In this document: piece by piece, positions 26,599 through 34,607 of the stretch | Layout: the number at the start of each line of letters is the position of its first letter | Position numbering within the stretch: position 1 is the stretch's first letter | Source: Tepidamorphaceae bacterium | GTDB taxonomy: Bacteria > Pseudomonadota > Alphaproteobacteria > Rhizobiales > Tepidamorphaceae | Reading direction: 5' to 3' | NCBI GenBank assembly: GCA_028279445.1 | Contig: JANQNT010000022.1 | Span: forward strand, 124,001 to 188,000 | DNA length: 64,000 bases | The notes under the pieces: generated by a model | Told to the model about the DNA's origin: nothing | What the model saw: the letters and a program-made list of their open reading frames with translations, nothing else | Database searches by the model: none | Translations under genes and position numbers: made by a program

Positions 26599-26928
26599 TC
26601 AGTGGACGACGGTCTTCGAGAACAGGTTGATGACCGCGACGCCGCCGATGATCAGCGCCAGCCCGAGATAGGCCGGCGCGTCGAGCCGTTCACCGAAATA
26701 GACAACACCGATGGCCGTGATCAGGACGATGCCGAGCCCCGCCCAGATCGCGTAGGCGATGCCCACACTCATCGAGCGTATCGCCAGCGACAGCAGGAAG
26801 AAGGCGACCGCGTAGCTGACCACCACGACGAGACTGGGCACCAGCTTGGTGAAGCCGTCGGCCGCCTTCAGCGCGCTGGTGCCGATCACCTCGGCGACAA
26901 TGGCGAATGCGAGATAGACAAGGTGCAT
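26599..26928 (-). CDS. Small multidrug resistance (SMR) family transporter
   Basis: A 109-residue, four-span SMR protein. The essential Glu is at position 13 (AIVAEVIGTSALK), with PSLVVVVSYAVAFFLLSLA, AYAIWAGLGIVLITAIG and FGERLDAPAYLGLALIIGGVAVINL completing the family pattern. These function as proton-coupled dimers exporting cationic compounds, often quaternary ammonium. It lies 22 bp after glyQ, so may be co-transcribed with it, and is preceded by a recognisable GGAGGGTG-type ribosome site. Confidence 0.93.
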   Translation of the reverse strand: MHLVYLAFAIVAEVIGTSALKAADGFTKLVPSLVVVVSYAVAFFLLSLAIRSMSVGIAYAIWAGLGIVLITAIGVVYFGERLDAPAYLGLALIIGGVAVINLFSKTVVH

Positions 26929-26950
26929 CGCACACCCTCCTTCGATCAGG

Positions 26951-27883
26951 TCAGGCGGCCCCGCCCGCGTCGGTCTTGAGGAACGCCGCGCCGCAGGCCT
27001 TGGCGAGGTCGCGCACGCGCAGTATGTAGCTCTGCCGCTCGGTGACCGAGATCACGCCGCGCGCGTCGAGCAGGTTGAAGACGTGGCTCGCCTTGATGCA
27101 CTGGTCGTAGGCCGGCAGCACGCACAGATGCCGCACGCCATCGCCCTGCTCGCCCTGGGCCAGCAGCGCGGCGCATTCGGCTTCCGCCTTCTTGAACTGC
27201 TCGAACAGCATGTCGGTGTCGGCGAAGTCGAAATTGTGTCGCGAATATTCCTGCTCCGCCTGCAGGAACACATCGCCGTAGGTGACCTTGTCGGCGCCAT
27301 CGCGACCGTTGAAGTTGAGGTCATAGACGTTGTCGACGCCCTGCACATACATCGCCAGCCGCTCCAGCCCGTAGGTCAGCTCGCCTGAGACCGGCGCACA
27401 GTCGAAGCCGCAGACCTGCTGGAAGTAGGTGAACTGCGACACCTCCATGCCGTCGCACCACACCTCCCAGCCAAGCCCCCAGGCGCCGAGTGTTGGGCTC
27501 TCCCAGTCGTCCTCCACGAAGCGGATGTCGTGCAGTTTGGGGTCGATGCCGATGGCGCAGAGGCTTTGCAGGTAGAGGTCCTGGATGTCGGGCGGCGAGG
27601 GCTTCAGGATGACCTGGAACTGGTAGTAGTGCTGCAACCGGTTGGGGTTGTCGCCGTAGCGGCCGTCCTTGGGCCGGCGCGAGGGCTGCACATAGGCCGC
27701 GTTCCATGGCCTGGGCCCCAGCGAGCGCAGCGTCGTCGCCGGGTGGAAGGTGCCCGCGCCCACCTCCATGTCGTAGGGCTGGAGCAAGACGCAGCCCTGC
27801 CCCGCCCAGAAGGTCTGCAGCGTCAGGATCAGCCCCTGGAAGGAGCGTGTCGGGTCGAGCGAAGCGTTGGTCTCGGCGGTCAT
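26951..27883 (-). CDS. glyQ: Glycine-tRNA ligase alpha subunit
   Basis: The 310-residue catalytic alpha subunit of the tetrameric glycyl-tRNA synthetase. Class II motifs are visible: [33 protein letters not shown] near the N-terminus, [26 protein letters not shown], and [22 protein letters not shown]. The length is normal. Its partner glyS is separated by the SMR, lemA, DUF2207 and VOC genes, all on the same strand. Confidence 0.97.
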   Translation of the reverse strand: MTAETNASLDPTRSFQGLILTLQTFWAGQGCVLLQPYDMEVGAGTFHPATTLRSLGPRPWNAAYVQPSRRPKDGRYGDNPNRLQHYYQFQVILKPSPPDIQDLYLQSLCAIGIDPKLHDIRFVEDDWESPTLGAWGLGWEVWCDGMEVSQFTYFQQVCGFDCAPVSGELTYGLERLAMYVQGVDNVYDLNFNGRDGADKVTYGDVFLQAEQEYSRHNFDFADTDMLFEQFKKAEAECAALLAQGEQGDGVRHLCVLPAYDQCIKASHVFNLLDARGVISVTERQSYILRVRDLAKACGAAFLKTDAGGAA

Positions 27884-28002
27884 GCAGGAGTGCGCCCGGC
27901 GGTCATTGGAAGGCCGAGCGGTTCATGGAAGAGCGCAGCCGCCGCGTCAAGGGCCGCGCCCGGTCCGGTTGCCAGAGCACGTCTTGCTCGAGGGTCAGGA
28001 CG

Positions 28003-28179
28003 CTAGTCGTCCTTCGGCCGATAGACGCCGCTGTCGTCGCGTTGCAGTTCGACGGGCACCACGTCCTTCGATGCGCGGGTGCGCTCAAGTTCGCTCGCCA
28101 CGCGCTTCTTCTCCGACGACCACCAGCGATAGGCAACAATGGCCCCGATGGCGACGAGTATGGTGACCGGGTGCAGCAT
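28003..28179 (-). CDS. Small membrane protein, 58 aa
   Basis: A 58-codon gene starting at ATG 28179: MLHPVTILVAIGAIVAYRWW is one N-terminal membrane span, followed by a charged tail (SSEKKRVASELERTRASKD) ending GVYRPKDD, so type N-in or N-out single-span with a cytoplasmic-looking tail. Unbroken frame, GC-rich third positions, and placement 15 bp after the S49 peptidase stop on the same strand support it. No family name is recognised, though short proteins like this occur at the same place in other Rhizobiales (recollection, not checked). Confidence 0.68.
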   Translation of the reverse strand: MLHPVTILVAIGAIVAYRWWSSEKKRVASELERTRASKDVVPVELQRDDSGVYRPKDD

Positions 28180-28194
28180 GTTGAGGTTTCCCTG

Positions 28195-29070
28195 CTACAG
28201 GCCGTAGCGCGCCCACAGGGCGCGTTCCTCGATCTGCTCGAGCAGCCCTGCCGCGGCCGCCGCGGCGATGCCGGTGCCGGCGCCGAGCGACCCGCCCGCA
28301 GCGCCACGCGTCATGCCGAACAGGCCGCGCCGCTGGGTCGGGACGATCGGCAGCAGCACCTTCTCTCCGTAGGCCTCGCGCAGCACGGAGCGCAGATCGC
28401 CGAGCTTGTCGACGAGGCCAAGCTCAAGACCCTTCTTCGCGGTCCAGAACTCGCCGGAAAACAACTGCTTATCGGTGCCGTCGAGCCGGTCAGCGCGGCT
28501 TTCCTTCACCACGTCGATGAAGGTTGCGTGCATGTCTTTCAGGACCGCCTTCAGGCGACGCACATCTTCTGGCTTTTCCGGCTGGAAGGGATCGAACGTC
28601 ACCTTCTTGTCGCCGGCAGTGTGCACGCGGCGGTCGATGCCCAGCCGTTCGATCGCCCGGTCAAGCCCGAAATTGGCTGTGACGACACCGATGGAGCCGA
28701 CGATGGAGGACGGGTCGGCGACAATCTCGTCGCCCGCGCAGGCAATGAAGTAGCCCCCCGAAGCGGCAACGTCCTCGACGAAGACATGCACCTTCTTGTC
28801 GTTTTCGTCGGCAAGCTGGCGGATGCGTTTGTAGATCAGGTTCGACTGCACCGCCGAGCCGCCAGGCGAATTGATGGTGATGGCCACCGCCCGCGCCCGT
28901 TTATTGGAAAAGGCGCGTCGCAGGGCGCCGGCGACGCCGGTCAGCGACAACGATTGGCGAAAGGCGCTTGGCGGCAGACCGATCGGCCCGACCAGGCGCA
29001 CCACCGGAACGACGGGCACGTCGCCGGCGATCGAGGCCGGCAGCAATGAACGAAGGCGATCGAGAACCAT
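28195..29070 (-). CDS. S49 family serine peptidase (SppA/SohB-like)
   Basis: A 291-residue peptidase S49 with Ser/Lys dyad type: AITINSPGGSAVQSNLIYKRIR (about 63-84), VFVEDVAASGGYFIACAGDEIVAD (nucleophile Ser in ASGGY, near 107), SIVGSIGVVTANFG and the C-terminal AKKGLELGLVDKLGDL. It lacks the N-terminal span of SppA but is the usual length for the short SohB-like form. These degrade cleaved signal peptides or membrane proteins. Next to glyQ and the tRNA methyltransferase gene in the same direction, as in many Rhizobiales. Confidence 0.93.
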   Translation of the reverse strand: MVLDRLRSLLPASIAGDVPVVPVVRLVGPIGLPPSAFRQSLSLTGVAGALRRAFSNKRARAVAITINSPGGSAVQSNLIYKRIRQLADENDKKVHVFVEDVAASGGYFIACAGDEIVADPSSIVGSIGVVTANFGLDRAIERLGIDRRVHTAGDKKVTFDPFQPEKPEDVRRLKAVLKDMHATFIDVVKESRADRLDGTDKQLFSGEFWTAKKGLELGLVDKLGDLRSVLREAYGEKVLLPIVPTQRRGLFGMTRGAAGGSLGAGTGIAAAAAAGLLEQIEERALWARYGL

Positions 29071-29170
29071 GAACGGGTGAGCCCGGTAGTTGTTGAAAGA
29101 CCTGTGTTGCGCTGCAATGTGGCCCCGCGTCGCGGCCTAGACAAGAGTGCATAGCACTCACAACGCTCCG

Positions 29171-29944
29171 TCACAGCGCCCTGGGCGCGCGCAGCAGAGC
29201 TTCTATTTCGGGCAGATAGTCGCTGCCGGTTGGCCCATGCAGGGTCAGCCCCGGCGCGATTGTCAGCGGCGCACGCGAGCCCTTCCTGCCTTGCACCAGT
29301 ACCCGGATCGCGTCCTCGCCCGGGCGCGGCTGGATCGGCCGCACCGACAGTTCTCCGAAGCGCCCGTCCATCGCCGCGAGGACATCGACCAGCGCCTCGG
29401 CGCGATGGATCAACGTCAATGTGCCGCCGGCCTTCACCGCGCCGGCGGCAAAGGCGCACCAGCGCGCGAGACCCCCGCCCAGGTCCGTGGCCTGCACATG
29501 GGCATCCTTACGCCCGGCATCGGGTGAGGCACGCACCTGACCGGCGGCATAGAAGGGCGGGTTGGCCAGCACGTGATCGACGCTTGCCTGATCGATCCCC
29601 GCACCCTGCGCACCGCCCGGCGCCTCGATATCGCAGCACAACACCTCGGCGCGGGCCTCCATGCCGTTGGCGGCGATATTGTGCGCGGCGAGCGTCATCA
29701 GCCGCGCATCGCGCTCCACCAGCAGGGCGCGTGTCTGCGGCACCCGCGCCAGCACGGCCAGCCCCGCCGTACCGACGCCCGCGCCGAGATCGAGCACCGT
29801 ATCGCCGGCCTGCGCGGGCACCGAAGCAGCCAGCAACACGGCGTCGAGCCCGCCGCGATGTCCGGACTTCGGCTGCGCAAGCCTCAGCGCCCCGCCCAGA
29901 AAGGCGTCCTCGCTGACGTCGGCTGCGGTTGCGTCCTCGCCCAT
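29171..29944 (-). CDS. tRNA1(Val) adenine-N6 methyltransferase-like protein
   Basis: A 257-residue SAM-dependent methyltransferase. The start MGEDATAADVSEDAFLGGALRLAQPKSGHRGGLDAVLLAASV is the TrmN6/YfiC hallmark. SAM site is LDLGAGVGTAGLAV (about 51-64) and the adenine N6-methylase motif is VLANPPFY (about 128-135). It probably methylates a tRNA adenine near the anticodon. The frame extends to 30385, but the family start is the ATG at 29944. The DUF2007 gene ends 5 bp upstream, suggesting co-transcription. Confidence 0.9.
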   Translation of the reverse strand: MGEDATAADVSEDAFLGGALRLAQPKSGHRGGLDAVLLAASVPAQAGDTVLDLGAGVGTAGLAVLARVPQTRALLVERDARLMTLAAHNIAANGMEARAEVLCCDIEAPGGAQGAGIDQASVDHVLANPPFYAAGQVRASPDAGRKDAHVQATDLGGGLARWCAFAAGAVKAGGTLTLIHRAEALVDVLAAMDGRFGELSVRPIQPRPGEDAIRVLVQGRKGSRAPLTIAPGLTLHGPTGSDYLPEIEALLRAPRAL

Positions 29945-29949
29945 GAGCG

Positions 29950-30186
29950 TCAGGCGGTGCGCGCCTGGTCGCCGATCAGATGCGCAAGACCGGCATCGTC
30001 GAGCAACCGTACCGCCTGCGCGCACGCCTCGCGTTCGATCAGCAGCCGGCGCGGCAGCACGCCGACCGAGCCTTCCAGCACGCTCATGTTCTCGTCCATC
30101 ACCATGTGGCCGATTTCCGCATCGCGCAGCAGCGCCGTCGCATAAGACAGCGCCACGACATCGTTGGTCCGCAGCAATTCGAGCAC
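29950..30186 (-). CDS. DUF2007 domain protein
   Basis: A 78-residue protein, nearly all DUF2007: LELLRTNDVVALSYATALLRDAEI, then DENMSVLEGSVGVLPRRLLIE, then DDAGLAH. This small ferredoxin-like domain is often called a putative signal-transducing protein. GTG at 30186 is chosen because the family begins right there (M-x-E-L-L-R-T-N-D) and AGGG lies upstream; the reading frame itself stays open far upstream. It diverges from the polyprenyl synthetase gene, a conserved neighbourhood. Confidence 0.88.
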   Translation of the reverse strand: MLELLRTNDVVALSYATALLRDAEIGHMVMDENMSVLEGSVGVLPRRLLIEREACAQAVRLLDDAGLAHLIGDQARTA

Positions 30187-30366
30187 GTCCGCGTTTCCCT
30201 GAACCTGTCGGCGGCGAAACCGGTTGCGACCGCGTAGCCGGTTGCCGCTGATTTGCGGCGCACCTATTGTGCACGGTCGCGCCATGTTGCAAACACTGCG
30301 CGCGATTGCCGGGCGTGGGGCCGCCCGACGGGGGACAATCAGGGTCACGACCCCAACGAGGTAGCC

Positions 30367-31380
30367 GTGGCAGAAGCCGCTGCAAAGATCGAGTCCGCAG
30401 GCGTTCCGCGGATCGAACCGCTGATGGACGCAGTGCGCACCGGCATGGGCCGGGTCAACGACCTGATCCTGTCCTACACCGGATCGGACGTCGATCTGAT
30501 TCCGGAACTGGCCCAGCATCTGATCGATTCCGGCGGCAAGCGCTTGCGCCCCATGGTGACGCTGGCCACGGCGCAAGCCTACGGCCATGACGGTGGCGAC
30601 CATGTGCTGCTCGCCGCGTCGGTGGAGTTCATGCACACCGCGACGTTGCTGCATGACGACGTGGTCGACGAGAGCGCGTTGCGGCGCGGCAAGCCGGCCG
30701 CCCGCCTCGTATGGGGCAATCAGGCCAGCGTGCTGGTCGGCGATTTCCTGCTCGGTCAGGCCTTCAAGATGATGGTCAAGGTCGGCTCGCTCGATGCGCT
30801 CCAGGTGCTGTCGGAGGCGTCCGCGGTCATCGCCGAGGGCGAGGTCATGCAGCTCGTCACGGCACAGAATCTGGCCACCACGGAAACTGACTATCTGAAG
30901 GTCATCGACGCCAAGACGGCGGCGCTGTTCGCGGCCGCCGCCGAGGTCGGCCCGATCGTCGCCGGCGCCGGCATGGATGCGCGGGTCGCGATGCGCGATT
31001 TCGGCCGTTCGCTGGGCATCGCGTTCCAACTCGTCGACGATGCGCTGGACTATTCCGGCAGCCGCGCCGCACTCGGCAAGAACGTCGGCGACGACCTGCG
31101 CGAGGGCAAGATCACGCTGCCCGTCATCGTCAGCTATCAGCGCGGCGACGATACCGACCGCGCCTTCTGGACGCGCTGCCTGGCCGAGCGCGATGTCAGC
31201 GAGGACGATCTCGGCCGCGCCATGGAACTGCTTGAGCGCCACGGCGCCATCGCCGAAACGCTGGCCCGCGCACGGCACTACGCTTCGGATGCGAAGCACT
31301 CGCTGGCCCATGCGCCGGCAGGTCCGATCCGCGACGCGCTTGCCGAAGCAACCGACTTCGCCGTCGCCAGGGTGACTTAG
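30367..31380 (+). CDS. ispB: Polyprenyl diphosphate synthase (octaprenyl type)
   Basis: A 337-residue trans-prenyl synthase making the side chain of ubiquinone. Both Asp-rich motifs are present: LLHDDVVDES (about 98-107) and QLVDDALDY (about 222-230), plus GGKRLRPM near the N-terminus and EGKITLPVI. Chain length (8-10 units) cannot be fixed from sequence. GTG at 30367 has GAGG 7 bp upstream; the frame opens earlier but the family start fits here. It is divergent from DUF2007. Confidence 0.93.
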   Translation: MAEAAAKIESAGVPRIEPLMDAVRTGMGRVNDLILSYTGSDVDLIPELAQHLIDSGGKRLRPMVTLATAQAYGHDGGDHVLLAASVEFMHTATLLHDDVVDESALRRGKPAARLVWGNQASVLVGDFLLGQAFKMMVKVGSLDALQVLSEASAVIAEGEVMQLVTAQNLATTETDYLKVIDAKTAALFAAAAEVGPIVAGAGMDARVAMRDFGRSLGIAFQLVDDALDYSGSRAALGKNVGDDLREGKITLPVIVSYQRGDDTDRAFWTRCLAERDVSEDDLGRAMELLERHGAIAETLARARHYASDAKHSLAHAPAGPIRDALAEATDFAVARVT

Positions 31381-31807
31381 ATTCCGCTCACGACAGTCAC
31401 GCGCCTGGGTGCAGACTGCAACGCCGGTGCGAGGAACGAACCCAGACACGCGACTGCGTGTCCGCGCGAAAGCGCGCCCCCGCGGAGGGTGAGGCCCGTC
31501 TCGACGATTGGTCCGGTGGACCAATCGTAGGGCCGAACGCCCGAGAGTGAGACGCGTGCCGCGAAGCGGACGAAACGATCCAGTGAATCGTTTCGAGCGT
31601 TGAACACCGAGGGCCGGGAAGTCTGACGGTTTTTCTATATCGCTCGCGGCAAGTCTCCCCCGGACTATGTCCGGGCTCGACGCCTCCGCGGGGGTGCCCT
31701 GACCGGGCGGCGCGCGGTCGCGCTTGCCGGCTTCGCCGGAATGGCGCCCCGCATCAACCTCATCCTGAGGAGATGCGCAGCATCGTCTCGAAGTACGAGG
31801 GCGAGAC
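31381..31807. repeat. Hairpin-rich intergenic region with repeat fragments
   Basis: 427 bp between the convergent ispB and ispE genes, without a convincing gene. Hairpins seen: GACACGC-GACT-GCGTGTC (about 31445), CGCGC-GAAA-GCGCG (about 31463; GNRA tetraloop), a perfect 11-bp stem with 3-nt loop at 31504-31528, a 9-bp stem at 31571-31595 and CCCGGA/TCCGGG near 31660-31675. A T-run follows near 31629. At 31757-31800 lies a partial copy of the CTCATCCTGAGG element also at 21269. A 76-codon minus frame (31377-31607) crosses these hairpins and is probably not a gene. Confidence 0.6.
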
Positions 31808-32716
31808 CTAGCTCAGCCTGACCGGCCTCACCCACCAGTCGGGATGTTCGCCGGCGATCTGCTCGGCAGCAACTCTCGCAGCGCCAGTGCCCTCAAACAG
31901 CCCGAACACGGTGGCGCCGGAGCCGGACATGCGGCTGACGCCGGCACCGGCCGCATCGAGCGCGGCCAGCGCAATGCCGATCTGCGGACACAGGTCGATT
32001 GCGGCACCCTGCAGGTCGTTGCGGCCCGCACGGATCGCGTGCCGGATCGCATCGTCACCATCGGGAACCGGCGTTGGTTTGCCAACCGACTCGCCAGGCG
32101 TCATGGCCAGCGCCTCGAACACCCGCGCCGTCGCGATCGGCACGCCAGGGTTGATCAGCACCGCGTCGAGCGCGGGGAAATCGACAAGCGGTGTCACCAC
32201 CTCGCCGATTCCCGTCATCCAGGCAGCCCGGCTCACCATACAGACCGGCACATCGGCGCCGATCCCTGCGGCAATCTCAAGAAGCTCCGGCATCCGCGGG
32301 TCAAGACCGTTCACCTGTGCCAGCATGCGCAGCACCGCGGCCGCATCCGCCGATCCACCGCCGAGCCCGGCCGCCACGGGCAGGCGTTTCTCCAACCGGA
32401 TGCGTCCTGCGCGCAACGGCCCGAGCCGCGCCTGCGCCGCGCGCACCGCCTGCAGCACGATATTGTCGGGGCCAAGCAGGTCCGGCGGCAGCGCGATGTC
32501 CGTGCGGGCCGCGTCCAGCAGCAGCACGTTGCCGGGAAACAGCGTCAGCGCGTCGCCGACATCGGCGAAGGCCACGAGGCTCTCCAACTCGTGGTAACCG
32601 TCGTCGCGGCGGCCGCGTATGTGCAAGGTGAGATTGACCTTGGCGCGGGCTGTCTCGGAGACGGGAGCCTGCGGATCAGGCGCGGCGATGCCCTGTTCGG
32701 TCTCCTCGCGCCCCAC
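31808..32716 (-). CDS. ispE: 4-diphosphocytidyl-2-C-methyl-D-erythritol kinase
   Basis: A 302-residue GHMP kinase of the non-mevalonate isoprenoid pathway, phosphorylating CDP-ME. The ATP loop is LPVAAGLGGGSADAAAVLRML (about 108-128), with ARAKVNLTLHIRGRRDDGYHELESLV at the N-terminus and VSRMSGSGATVFGLF (GHMP C-terminal) near 260-275. It follows the TPR gene by 9 bp, so likely co-transcribed. Converges with ispB, another isoprenoid gene. Confidence 0.95.
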   Translation of the reverse strand: MGREETEQGIAAPDPQAPVSETARAKVNLTLHIRGRRDDGYHELESLVAFADVGDALTLFPGNVLLLDAARTDIALPPDLLGPDNIVLQAVRAAQARLGPLRAGRIRLEKRLPVAAGLGGGSADAAAVLRMLAQVNGLDPRMPELLEIAAGIGADVPVCMVSRAAWMTGIGEVVTPLVDFPALDAVLINPGVPIATARVFEALAMTPGESVGKPTPVPDGDDAIRHAIRAGRNDLQGAAIDLCPQIGIALAALDAAGAGVSRMSGSGATVFGLFEGTGAARVAAEQIAGEHPDWWVRPVRLS

Positions 32717-32725
32717 CGATGATAC

Positions 32726-34492
32726 CTATTCGGTGACCTGGGCGGCGCGCTCGGCGGGCTCTTCCTCGGGCAGCCCGTCTTCCAGCTTGCGCTTGATGGT
32801 GGTCACCAGATCCGCGTCGTCGGGCTCAAGATCGAGCGCGTGACGCCACTGGAACTGCGCCTCGATGCGCCGCCCGACCTTCCAGTAGGCATCGCCCAGG
32901 TGATCCTGGATCACCGGCTCCTCGGGCCTGAGCTCCACCGCGCGCTCCAGCGTCTTGACGGCTTCCTCGTAGCGGCCGAGCCGGTAGTAAGCCCAGCCGA
33001 GGCTGTCGACGATGTCGCCGTCCTTCGGCCGGAGCTCGACGGCGCGCTTCACCAGTTTCAGCGCCTCATCCAGGTTCATGCCCTGGTCGATCCAGGAATA
33101 GCCCAGATAGTTGAGGACGTTGGGCTGGTCGGGATTGAGCTTCAGGGCGCGCTTGAAGTCGGCTTCCGCCCGTGGCCACTGCTTGGCGCGTTCGCGCACC
33201 ATGCCCCGGTAGTAAAACAGGTACCAGTCGCCGGGCCGCGACTCGCCGGCGGTGGTGATGGCGCGGGTATACTCCTCCGCCGCGTCGAGATAGCGCTTGC
33301 GATTGTGCAGGATGGTGGCACGGGCAAGGAATACTTCGCGGCGGGGCGCGGCGATCACCAGCGCGTCGAGGATTTCCATCGCCTCGTCGAACCGGTCCAT
33401 CCGGTCGAGCACGCGGGCGGTCGATATCTGCGCGCTGATGTGTTGCGCGGAATCGGTGGGCATGCGCGCCAGCGCTTCAAGCGCGGCATCGTGATCGTCC
33501 ACCGCATCGTAGTAACCGGCCAGGCCCAGCAGCGCCATCGGCGCATCGGACTGCAACAGCAGCGCCATCTGGTAGAACATCACCGCCATCTCGTCGCTGG
33601 CCTCGCGGCCAAGGGCGGCGCCGATGGTGAACACCGCCTCGGCGGCACCGGCCTGCGGCGAGGCAGCAGGCGATGCCGGCGCACGACCGGCCTCGATCGC
33701 CTCCAGCGCGGCCTCGATGATCGGCTGCCCGGGCGCGCGGTCCTGAAACCCCTCAAGCAGCTCGCGGGCGGCCGCATGGTCCTCCAGCTTGGCCCGGACC
33801 CGGGCCACCGCCTCCACAACGCGGATATTGCCCGGTGCGATGTCCAGCGAGCGTTGGAAGGCCGCCAGCGCCACCTGCTCGTCACCGCTGTATTCCGCCA
33901 GCATCCCCAGCACGTAGTCCTTGATGCGGCGGATGTCGGCATTGTCGAGATCGTCGATCTCCTCGACCGTCGCGATTGCCAGCTCGAACTCGCGCAGGCC
34001 CGCCGACGACCAGGCGGCCAGGAACGCCCCGGTGATCCGCGCCAGCGGATTCTCGAAGCCCTCCTCGTTGGCCTTGGCAACCTGTGCGTATTGCCGCGCC
34101 CGCAGCAGGTCGGCGGTAACGGTGATCCGGGCCAGCCAGTTTTCCCTGTCGGCGCGCGCCAGCGTCGCGGCGCGGTCGATTGCTTCCTCGAATTTGCCGG
34201 CCGCAAGTGCTGCCACGAAGGCGTGGTCGAGCAGCGTTATGTCGTCGGGGTTCTGCTCCAGCGCCGCACCCAAGAAGATCGCCGCTGCGCCCTTGTCGCG
34301 GCGCTGGGTTGCGAAACGGCCGGCCAGATAGTTGCCGGTAAACGAGTGCGACGGCTTGACCTCGTCCTCACCGTCAGTGGCATGCGCCGAGGACGGTACG
34401 GCGGCGAGCATGACGCCGACCGCCAGCGCCAGGACAAGCCCTGCGCGGATGCTCCGGCCCGCTCTGCCAGTGCGTCTCATGTGTCCTCCCAC
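32726..34492 (-). CDS. Tetratricopeptide-repeat protein, exported
   Basis: A 588-residue protein with an N-terminal signal-type segment (AGLVLALAVGVMLAAVPSSAHA, about 17-38) followed by TPR-type repeats along the rest, clearest in the C-terminal third (PRAEADFKRALKLNPDQPNVLNYLGYSWIDQG; VDSLGWAYYRLGRYEEAVKTLERAVELRP). It is probably periplasmic or membrane attached, acting as a scaffold; the partner is unknown. This TPR protein beside ispE and ETF-QO is a known Rhizobiales neighbourhood. The start could also be M5 (MRRTGRAG). Confidence 0.88.
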   Translation of the reverse strand: MGGHMRRTGRAGRSIRAGLVLALAVGVMLAAVPSSAHATDGEDEVKPSHSFTGNYLAGRFATQRRDKGAAAIFLGAALEQNPDDITLLDHAFVAALAAGKFEEAIDRAATLARADRENWLARITVTADLLRARQYAQVAKANEEGFENPLARITGAFLAAWSSAGLREFELAIATVEEIDDLDNADIRRIKDYVLGMLAEYSGDEQVALAAFQRSLDIAPGNIRVVEAVARVRAKLEDHAAARELLEGFQDRAPGQPIIEAALEAIEAGRAPASPAASPQAGAAEAVFTIGAALGREASDEMAVMFYQMALLLQSDAPMALLGLAGYYDAVDDHDAALEALARMPTDSAQHISAQISTARVLDRMDRFDEAMEILDALVIAAPRREVFLARATILHNRKRYLDAAEEYTRAITTAGESRPGDWYLFYYRGMVRERAKQWPRAEADFKRALKLNPDQPNVLNYLGYSWIDQGMNLDEALKLVKRAVELRPKDGDIVDSLGWAYYRLGRYEEAVKTLERAVELRPEEPVIQDHLGDAYWKVGRRIEAQFQWRHALDLEPDDADLVTTIKRKLEDGLPEEEPAERAAQVTE

Positions 34493-34607
34493 GAGCCTCC
34501 AGATGCCGCGGCCGCCGGGCTGCAGATCGCCAAGCCATACGCGGGCACAATGACTGAATCATGGTGGCCCGGCAAATCGCCGCAAGGTGGGCGCCATGCC
34601 GCCGCGC

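Noticed and set aside
31377-31607. A 76-codon minus-strand frame after ispB
   Set aside because: It runs through several perfect hairpins and starts from no clear ribosome site; the sequence is better explained as a structured repeat.
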